DNA of 64,000 nt from Paraphysomonas bandaiensis. Its lineage: Eukaryota > Chrysophyceae. The notes under the pieces were generated by a model, which worked only from the letters and a program-made list of their open reading frames with translations, was not told the DNA's origin and made no database searches. The translations under genes were made by a program, and so were the position numbers. Positions 45,944 through 55,272 of the stretch are shown one piece after another (position 1 is the stretch's first letter; every line of letters starts with the position of its first letter). The DNA lies in assembly GCA_965644295.1 (NCBI GenBank), contig CBFFRP010000124.1:28962-92961 (forward strand), read 5' to 3'.

Positions 45944-48900
45944 TTAAAAACTGTTGGCGTCTTCATATGCCTTCTGCACGTCGTCCTTGTTGAGGACCCA
46001 CCCGCACTTGCCATTGCGACACACCACTTGCCGCAGACCACAGGTCGTGGCTATGTTGTATCCCTCTCTTTTCTCCAGTAACTCCCTAATGGTTTCATAC
46101 GCCAGTCTGCTGCCCTCGGTGGAGGCATCGATCTGCTTCAGCATCTCAGTAGGGTCCTCTGCATCCACCACACTATCCAGTTTCTCTTCCGTAATCTCCT
46201 CTATTTTATCTGGCATGTTGACCAGAGAGAGCGCCTTATCCACATAGCGCTTGTGGACATCCAGGTCAGTGCCCAAAGCCTCAATCACACCTGGTAGAGG
46301 GATGCCCCCCACTGATGACAGGGCGAGCTTCAGGAGCACTAGACCGAGCTTCAGCACAGGACCGGCTTACTCCCGATAGACTTTAATAGGGTAGCCTTTA
46401 CAGCACAGAGTTCAGACACATGTGTAATATGTAACATGTCACACAGACAAACACGTATGTAATAACGTATATATGTATATATATATAACCAGCACCAACA
46501 AGCATGCACATGTATATATTATAATCCTCATCACCTTGTCCATTTGGCCCACAAGGGGCGATGCGGCGGGTGTGGCTGCAGAGGAAGAAGAGGGTGTACT
46601 TCCGAGTGAAAACTCGAGTTGCCCCTCTGAGCAGATATCCCGTCATCGATTGATCTTTGATTTCAGGAAGGACAATCATGAGGGTGGGGATGGTGTGAGT
46701 GCCTCTCAACAACTGTGCGAGGCTATTGTGTAGAGAGTCCATTTGTGCAGAGAGTGCATCCAGGGCACCTACTAACGACGGGTTGCCCTGCATATCTCTC
46801 ATCGCATCGGTCAATTGGATAATGCTTTGTTGAGTCGCCTCCGCCCGAGCTGCATCCTCAGCTTGCATTCTCGAGCGCTTATCTTCAAATTGCTCAATTT
46901 TCTGCTGAAATTGATTGTTGTTCGCAATCACCGACTGAATGGACTCCACCCACTGCTCATGTAGGGAAGACAGTCGCTCTATCACATCATGTCGCAAGAA
47001 CTTATTCTCCCTTTGAACGTGATGAAGTGTCTCTTGGTCTTTGCGATGGGCTCGAGTGAATCCTAGCTCCGCAATCTTGTCCACCACCTCAGCAGCCGTG
47101 GGTCTCTCGGCAGGGTTGAAACTGCACATTGCAAATACCATGTCGACGTAGCCCCTGTTGATGCCTTTCATCTTGGCTGCGAGTAAACCTCTCAGGTATG
47201 TTTCATCGGATGAAAGTGCTCTAGTTAAGAGCGCCTCCTCTTGCCATGGGAGCACATCCTGCCGTCGTGGGTCGGTTTTATTCAGCAGTGCCGCCACCAG
47301 CAGCCCGGCAGTAAATATATCAATGGCAGGGTCGGCTACGAGCAAACCTGGACTGCCGTTATAAACATCGGGACTCACCCATGGCTGAGAGAATATCAGC
47401 TTAGGGGGGGTGCTGTCATCGCAGCGACACAGCTCTGGCCCATCAAGGTCATTCACACAGCGAAACCTTCTAGAACAATCCAAATCACAGAATTTCAATT
47501 GGTTGCCTCCGATCAACACATTAGCTGGTTTGAGGTCCAGGTGGCATAAACCACATGCATGCAATTCCTTTAAGGCCAAAACCAACTGATTCACCCAGTC
47601 GTACTTTGCCCAGGCGTAGTCTTGGTCTATTACGACGCGTAAATCAAACTCGAGGCGCTCCATTACAATATACTGGCAATGTCCCTCTCCACAACCCCCG
47701 TACACATGCACACACCCTGTGGCTGTTCCTGCTTTCAACAGCAGGGCAAAGTTTTGCAACTCCCGCTGCAAGTCTCGTTGTCGTCCATTGGTCTTGATGA
47801 TGACTTCATGTTTCTCGAATTGACCGTATAAGTTTTTATGGACGAAGTTACCAGAGAACATGCCATCCAGAAGGTTACCAATACACACTCCTCTCCTTGC
47901 TGATGTCGCAGTCAATGGCTGTATATTCTCAATAATTTCACCCGACGACACACGATAAAGGGAGGTAGGAGAGGATACCGGAGAGGGCGGAGACAGGGGG
48001 GGAGGGCAAAGCTCTTTCAAGCCCGTCATGAGTCGGACACGGACAGCCAAGTTCGTTATGCCCATCACTTTAAGCTCGCTACCACTATTCTCCATCAAAT
48101 ATTTAGCACTATCCCCAATGATGGCCATGCTATCAAAGTGTGCTTCTGTCAATTTGTCGAACACCGACTTGGCGTCAATGCTTGTGCCTACAAGTGATCA
48201 CAGCAGTATTATATGTTACTTCTTGTATACATAATATAACTGCACATATATATACACCTGCCTATAATCGTACATATAATATATGTGTGCAAAAATACTA
48301 TGAGTAACGACATCAGAATAAGGGAGTTGATGCTGTAGTCATACCGGCAAATATTTTCCGCAGCCATATGAACACCTCGTTCGAATGCAGCTTCTGTGGC
48401 ACATATAGAAGCTTGAGCACATATATAAGTGGGTGCTACTCACCTTAACAGCTGTGCCAACTATACACATACATATATGGTCGCAGTCAAGGGCACACAA
48501 ACATATCATACCATAGAACCACATCACCATCACACACATACCTCTGCAGCAGCTTCCTTCTCCTCTTGCTGTCTCCGTCTCTGTCTCTCAGCCTATACAA
48601 TACACACAATCTCAATTAAAACCAAAACACTCTCGACACCTATATCATACACCAACCATACCAATATATCAAACATATCATACCATATAGCTACTTCACC
48701 ATCACATACATACCTCTGCAGCAGCAGCTTCCTCCTCTTGCTTTCTCTGCTTCTCGGCCTACACAATACACACAACCTCAATTAAAACCAAACACTCTCG
48801 ACACCTACATCATTCACCAACCATACCAATATATCAAACATATCATACCATAGAACCACATCACCATCACATACATACCTCTGCAGCAGCAGCTTCCTCC

Positions 48901-51827
48901 TCTTGTTGTCTCCGTCTCTGTCTCTCAGCCTATACAATACACACAACCTCAATAAACACCAAACACTCTCGACACCTACATCATACACCAACCATACCAA
49001 TACTATCAAACATACCATACCATAGAACCACATCACCATCACACACATACCTCTGCAGCAGCTTCCTTCTCCTCTTGCTGTCTCCGTCTCTGTCTCTCAG
49101 CCTATACAATACACACAACCTCAATTAAAACCAAAACACTCTCGACACCTACATCATTCACCAACCATACCAATATATCAAACATCAAACCATATAACTA
49201 CTTCACCATCACATACATACCTCTGCAGCAGCAGCTTCCTCCTCTTGCTTTCTCTGCCTCTCGGCCTACACGATACACACAACCTCAATTAAAACCAAAA
49301 CACTCTCGACACCTACATCATTCACCAACCATACCAATATATCAAACATCAAACCATATAACTACTTCACCATCACATACATACCTCTGCAGCAGCAGCT
49401 TCCTCCTCTTGCTTTCTCTGCTTCTCGGCCTATACAATACACACAACCTCAATTAAAACCAAAACACTCTCGACACCTACATCATACACCAACCATACCA
49501 ATATATCAAACATATCATACCATACCATATAACTACTTCACCATCACATACATACCTCTGCAGCAGCAGCTTCCTCCTCTTGCTTTCTCTGCCTCTCGGC
49601 CTACACGATACACACAACCTCAATTAAAACCAAAACACTCTCGACACCTACATCATTCACCAACCATACCAATATATCAAACATCAAACCATATAACTAC
49701 TTCACCATCACATACATACCTCTGCAGCAGCAGCTTCCTCCTCTTGCTTTCTCTGCTTCTCGGCCTATACAATACACACAACCTCAATTAAAACCAAAAC
49801 ACTCTCGACACCTACATCATACACCAACCATACCAATATATCAAACATATCATACCATACCATATAACTACTTCACCATCACATACATACCTCTGCAGCA
49901 GCTTCCTCCTCTTGCTGTCTCTGCCTCTCGGCCTACACAATACACACAATCTCAATTAAAACCAAAACACTCTCGACACCTACATCATACACCAACCATA
50001 CCAATATATCAAACATATCATACCATATAACCACTTCACCATCACACATACCTCTGCAGCAGCAGCTTCCTCCTCTTGCTGTCTCCGTCTCTGTCTCTCA
50101 GCCTACACAATGCACATATGGTCCAATGAGGTCATCTCTCTGGGTCTACGAACAAGATGAAACAAGCATACAGCACGCATACTAACATGTGCACTTCTGA
50201 TGACATTACGCGTCTCATCATCTTCTGCTGAGTCCACAGGAGTCTTTCCAACCTGCAAAACAATAAGCATCATAAAGAAGCGGCACTGTGCATCGTCGCA
50301 TATTCATATCTAGATACCGTCTTCACACAATGAGTCAGTGAAGTACATATAGCCCTCTTAGCACTGTATATGTATGTATATCACTGTATATGTATGTATA
50401 TCACTGTATATGTATGTACATCACTGTATACGTATGCATATCACTGTGTATGTATGTATAGGGGGGTTACTTACACTGTTTCTTATAGTGATATCTGCTC
50501 CTTCCCTTATGAGATATTCACATGTATCTCTGTGACCATTACGAGCAGCATAGTGAAGAGCTGTAGAACCCCCCTATAAAACAACAACAATAAAATCACA
50601 TGAGCCCTCTTAGCACTGTATATGTATGTACATCACTGTGTATGCATGTATATCACTGTATATGTATGTATATCACTGTGTATGTATGTATAGGGGGGTT
50701 ACTTACTCTGTCTCCTATAGTGATATCTGCTCCTTTGCTTATGAGATATTCACATGTATCTCTGTGACCTTTAGAGGCAGCCAAGTGAAGAGCTGTCCAA
50801 CCCCCCTATAAAACAACAACAATGACATCACATGAGCCCTCTTAGCACTGTATATGTATGTATATCACTGTATATGTATGTATATCACTGTATATGTATG
50901 TATATCACTGTATATGTATGTATATCACTGTATATGTATGTATATCACTGTATATGTATGTATATCACTGTATATGTATGTATATCACTGTATATGTATA
51001 TATGTATGTATATCACTGTATATGTATGTATAGGGGGTTACTTACATTGTCTCCTATAGTGATATCTGCTCCTTTGCTTATGAGATATTCACATGTATCT
51101 CTGTGACCTCCAGAGGCAGCCAAGAGAAGAGCTGTAGAACCCCTCTATAAAACAATAACAATAACATCACATGAGCCCTCTTAGCACTGTATATGTATGT
51201 ATATCACTGTATATGCATGTATATATGTATATCACTGTATATGCATGTATATCACTGTATATGTATGTATAGGGGGGTTACTTACATTGGTTCTTATAGT
51301 GATATCTGCTCCTTTGCTTATGAGATATTCACATGTATCTCTGTGACCATTATAGGCAGCCCAGTGAAGAGCTGTAGAACCATACTATAAAACAACAACA
51401 ATAACATCACATGAGCCCTCTTAGCACTGTATATGCATGTATATCACTGTATATGTATGTATAGGGGGGTTACTTACATTGGTTCTTATAGTGATATCTG
51501 CTCCTTTGCTTATGAGATATTCACATGTATCTCTGTGACCATTACGAGCAGCCCAGTGAAGAGCCGAATAACCATCCTATAAAACAACAACAATAACATC
51601 ACATGAGCCCTCTTAGCACTGTATATGCATGTATATCACTGTATACGTATGTATATCACTGTATATGTATGTATATCACTGTGTATGTATGTATATCACT
51701 GTGTATGTATGTATGTATGTATGTATGTATGTACCTTATCTTGTGTATGTATATTGATACCCTTCTCAACGCATCTCTTCACACCACTCCAATCACCCTC
51801 AGAAGCAGCTGTAGTAATATCATCCAT
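45944..51827 (-). CDS. Ankyrin-coiled coil-SAM-kinase protein from an exon array
   Basis: Exons: 51827-51735; five 99-nt ankyrin exons (51576-51478, 51384-51286, 51144-51046, 50805-50707, 50573-50475); 50252-50187; ten coiled-coil exons of 42-51 nt between 50102 and 48542; 48393-48345; 48187-46535; then 46395 on. Each 99-nt exon is one ankyrin repeat (G-STALHYAARNGHRDTCEYL then IREGADIT). Each small exon encodes a unit such as AERQRRRQQEEKEAAAE. Next comes a SAM-like domain (NEVFIWLRKIF, KYLMENSG, LKVMGITNLAVRVRLM) and a kinase domain with a VAL/I-K type lysine (EVIIKTN), catalytic loop CHLDLKPANVLI and DLD in place of DFG, then a coiled coil and a C-terminal domain. An in-frame TAA at 46369-46367 would end the protein at 951 aa, although 141 further codons stay open and look conserved. 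All exons splice in phase. A signalling scaffold kinase is inferred. Confidence 0.8.
48542..50102 (-). repeat. Tandem array of ten coiled-coil exon-intron units
   Basis: Units of about 165-170 bp, each one exon of 42, 45 or 51 nt (exon ends: 50102-50052, 49932-49891, 49764-49720, 49600-49556, 49429-49385, 49265-49221, 49101-49051, 48929-48879, 48758-48714, 48592-48542) plus a nearly constant intron containing CAACCTCAATTAAAACCAAA on the plus strand. All exons are multiples of three, phase 0 at both sides, so copy number can change without breaking the frame. Alternating 45/51-nt types suggest duplications of unit pairs. Confidence 0.9.
50342..51735 (-). repeat. Ankyrin exon duplications with minisatellite introns
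   Basis: Five near-identical 99-nt ankyrin exons separated by introns of about 90-240 bp. The introns contain runs of an 18-bp unit, TGTATATGTATGTATATCAC-like on the plus strand (for example eight or more copies at 50850-51000), and a conserved GAGCCCTCTTAGCACTG start. Intron length differences come mainly from this minisatellite. Confidence 0.85.
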
Positions 51828-52862
51828 CTTATATATATGTATATAGAAGACAAGAGAAGTGAAGTGAATAGAAGCAACAATATGATCCTACTATACACAC
51901 ATACACGCCACATCACACCATCTCACATCACACCATCAGCACAATAAGATACCTTCATATCTTGAAGAGACACTCTATTTTTCAGTTGGTGATCAAACAC
52001 ACTCTCAGCTTTGTTTCATTATCATTCTCGTGGCCGTCACTCTGATCTCTCATCAGTTCAGTGTTGCGTTAAGTTGCATGTGAGTGTCTTCATCTTTTCA
52101 ACCATCTGTCGCTGTCGTTCATCAGGATGCGCTTGTGATCATGGTTTGTCTGAGTGAGTCTGCTCACAGTGATGCTGATGGAGGGATGATGCTGGTAGAC
52201 TAATTCAGAGGTGCTGAGCACGAATCTATCGTCATATTATTGTATTTCATTGAGTATCAACAGCCATAGACAGCATGATGACATCGTATCACTCAACTCA
52301 CATGCATGCATTAGCTGCAGTATGAACCCAACCTGACGACACATGCATGTGTGTTACGTACTGACAACACTCTGATTGGTTATACGTGTGTATTGTTCAA
52401 CTGTAGTCTACGATATCAGTGTCTATGAGTGATGTCTATGAGTGAGATCAAACCACAAGTGGTACACTTCACAATCAGAATGAGATGAGAGAAAATCTGA
52501 TGACACATAATGGAGGCACAACCTCAGCGATCTCGTTCCTCTATTTTCAATATTTCAAGAGCGTTGCGTAGGCTCACTTCGAAGAACTAATCAGTGTCAA
52601 AGAGAACGATCTTCGATTACGAATCAGTGAGCCGTATGTGCTAAGTATCCTACCAGCAATCTAACACGCTTGAAGAAGTTTGGGTTATCTTAGTGTTGTG
52701 AGTTTTGAGATGAGTGTGAATAGATGTGTTTCTGGGCGGGGATATTTATCATGATTTATTTCTTTTTGCTTAGCAATAGTGGAACATGGTGGTGCTGAGC
52801 AAGTTGGCTATCAATTTGAGAGTGATATGTGATACCAGGTGTATGCAATGCGTATTATAAGG
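51828..52862. other. Upstream region of the ankyrin-kinase gene
   Basis: About 1 kb containing the likely promoter. It includes two adjacent ATGTCTATGAGTGA repeats near 52425. No gene or known regulatory motif was recognised. Confidence 0.35.
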
Positions 52863-53200
52863 GGATGGTAAGAATAATATTTCAATACTATTGTTAGGTA
52901 GTGTTCCATTGATAATATTAATGGAGTTTTTGGAACCGCCCTAACAATAGCATTGCAATACAGTAGTATCATTAATCAGTAAGTAAACACACCCGTAGAT
53001 TTTATTTTTAGTATCAGTCATTGAGATCACAAGATAGCCAAAACCACTACGCTGACCAGTGACCAGCAAAGAGTAGCTACTGCTTAGCTAATCACTATTT
53101 TGTTCAAAATCACCCACTGAGCCATCATCGGCCACCATACTCATTCAAAATTGATTGAAATATGCATGTATCCGATCACTACTGTCAGAAACAACAGCAT
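52863..53200. mobile_element. hAT-derived repeat fragment
   Basis: Homologous to the left part of the 0.4-kb hAT element (about 430-790): both carry CAATACTATTGTTAG, a GTAAACACA..CGTAGATT segment, a TTTAGTATYAGTCAT segment, and CTGAGCCATCATCGG. The terminus itself is degraded (GGATGGTAAGAATAATAT). A CAGGGCCTGGTAACCATTAA MITE fragment starts at 53224. The copy is diverged and has no clear TSD. Confidence 0.65.
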
Positions 53201-53415
53201 ATGTGTTGGAGTACGCTATGAAGCAGGGCCTGGTAACCATTAATGGCCCATTAATGCATGGTAGTCCAGTTCCCGGCAATTATAATGGTATTAATGAAAA
53301 AAGTCCCGGCAATTATAATATCTAACTTAAAGTAGATAACACCACTCATATAATAGATAGTTTTGTGCTCCCTTAATTACTAATATTTAGTCAAATAGCA
53401 GACTACAAATTTTAA

Positions 53416-53772
53416 CTACTTCTCACTCTCTACTGGCACATCAGGATCTTCTTTCAGGGCTTCATGGAGGGTATAAACATCCCACAACATGTAATTGGCT
53501 CGTAGGAATAGCAACGATTCTAGACGATATGGATTCATGTTTCTACGCTCAGGTGTCATAATCAACTTTGCACGACTAAAGAGCCCCTCAACAACATTAG
53601 ATTGTGCTTCAATATGAAGCAAGAAGCGGTAGTTGGACTCATAGGTACCAAGTCGAGCTCTCTTGGTGACCTCAGCGCTGTCTAGAACACGCTGTGAAAA
53701 ATCAGTTCCTTCACTCTCGTCCTCGTTATTTCTGTCGGGTACGCCAACCTCCATGGACGAATGCAGTTGCAA
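53416..53772 (-). pseudogene. hAT transposase C-terminal fragment
   Basis: A 118-codon frame whose second half reads LLHIEAQSNVVEGLFSRAKL, then TPERRNMNPYRLESLLFLRA and NYMLWDVYTL. This is the hAT C-terminal dimerisation region (family pattern SNVVERLFSxAKxxxTxxRxxMxPxxLExLLFL). The N-terminal DDE core is absent upstream, so this is a fragment. It is not the same subfamily as the relic at 772-1050. It lies next to the hAT-like repeat 52863-53200 and may be part of the same old insertion. Confidence 0.8.
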
Positions 53773-53942
53773 ATGTCTATTTTTTTTCTATGAAGTATGT
53801 CACTATGATATGTAGTGATAATATAGGATGACTTCCACAAAGTGCGTCATAAAATTAAAAAAATGGATGGATATACATAAAATACTCGAACTGTGACTTC
53901 CACAACTGTCATATAGTTATTAGTGACCAGGGCCTGATATAT

Positions 53943-54150
53943 ATATTGAAAGTCTTTTTATTTAGCAATAGGCGTTAAAAAACTGTACCAATATAGTGGC
54001 TAGTTGAACGCTAGACGTACTAGTTAGACCTCTACCCATAACTAATCAGCACAAATTCCATTATCCTACTATTTAACGCTACAGAAGCTGCTTGTGCGTC
54101 GCCGCAAGCACCAAGGTGCGACCACTTCCGTTCTTGATGTTGATTGCGAG
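53943..54150 (-). mobile_element. Retroposon copy G, inverted, severely 5'-truncated
   Basis: Read on the minus strand: AACATCAAGAACGGAAGTGG, GGTGCTTGCGGCGACGCACA, GTCTAACTAGTACG, AACGCCTATTGCTAAATAAA and a TTTCAATAT end at 53943. Only the shared tail remains. No TSD was identified with confidence, so the 5' boundary is approximate. Confidence 0.75.
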
Positions 54151-55272
54151 TTGTGACCACGTGGCATCTCGCGTGCCCTACTTACGTGGCTATAGTGCGT
54201 TACTACAAGTGATACTTCAAGACTATAATGTTGTGCTTGGAAGCGCAGAGCGCGACTAACTATTAATAACGCATTCATCAGCAGACAACAAATAATCACT
54301 CATATTATTATTATTCATAGCAAAACACAGAAGTAAAGAACTCGTTCCACGATGACTAAAGCCTCAAGCTTCTCTCATACCTGAACCAGTACTCGGACTG
54401 CAGCTCTTCAGCATTGAATAGGACTCCTAGCATGGCACCAGTATGTCAGAGACAGGCCATGCAGACCCTTACACCCGCATCGGAAGTATTGCACAGACCC
54501 TGCATACACTGGTCACGGGTAGAAAGTGCATCCAGAGACCATTACCTCCATTTGTGGGTATACGTGGGTGGACTGCCTCTAGTAGTAGGCTCCCAGGAGG
54601 GGGGAGTGTGCTCTGGACCCGGTTCACCATGCGCTTCATAGGAACTGAAGCCGGTAAACACCCTCCTGCTCCATCGCTAACAAGCTCCAACCAGCTTGCG
54701 CTTAATCTTCCCTTACGGACCATACTGGCCTGCACAGCCTCCTTACGCTCCTTGTTGGGGGGTTCGCTGCCTCATTGAGATGCTGCAACTTGCGCTTATC
54801 GAGGTCGTTAGGAGAGACTGCAATGTGAATTATGGTCTACTGGACTCATATGCGACCCTTCGAGAGTCTGTCGGGGGCTCCAGCTGCCTGTGCGAGCAAC
54901 ACTGAGTGATCTTGCCATACTAACATACACACTCGACTTCAGGTGAAAAAGTCATGAAAATAGATGATTTTATGTCTATTTTTTAGAATATACCACTTTT
55001 TCAATATTTGGGTATAAATACTGTGTTTTTTATATAAAAAGCCCCCATTCTGAGGTGTCAGTTGTTCATACTGTCTGTATACATACATGTATGTCCTGAA
55101 CATACTAGTAGATGGGTGTCTGGTTCCCACAATATGCTCGGATGGTTCTGCTCTGTGGAACTCCATTCACCCAACTGGACAATTTTTATCCAAAGAACAA
55201 TAGCGATGCTCGACCATACGACAGTCCCTCGTATGCATCACAAGATGCCCTCATGTGTGTGTATGTGTGTAT
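54151..55272. other. Intergenic, upstream of the LRR gene
   Basis: About 1.1 kb. ORFs of 75-111 codons at 54414-54905 overlap in different frames and have no recognisable domain. The promoter of the LRR gene should lie in the last few hundred bases. Confidence 0.35.

Noticed and set aside
48542-50102. CRISPR array (regular repeats with spacers of similar size)
   Set aside because: The repeats are coding exons with GT-AG borders and the spacers are near-identical introns, in a eukaryotic gene.
53931-54160. GTGACCA on both sides of copy G as a TSD
   Set aside because: The left word lies more than 5 bp outside the element end, separated by other sequence; probably chance.
54414-54905. Overlapping ORFs of 69-111 codons upstream of the LRR gene
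   Set aside because: Several frames are open at once in a GC-richer stretch and none shows a domain or splice partner.
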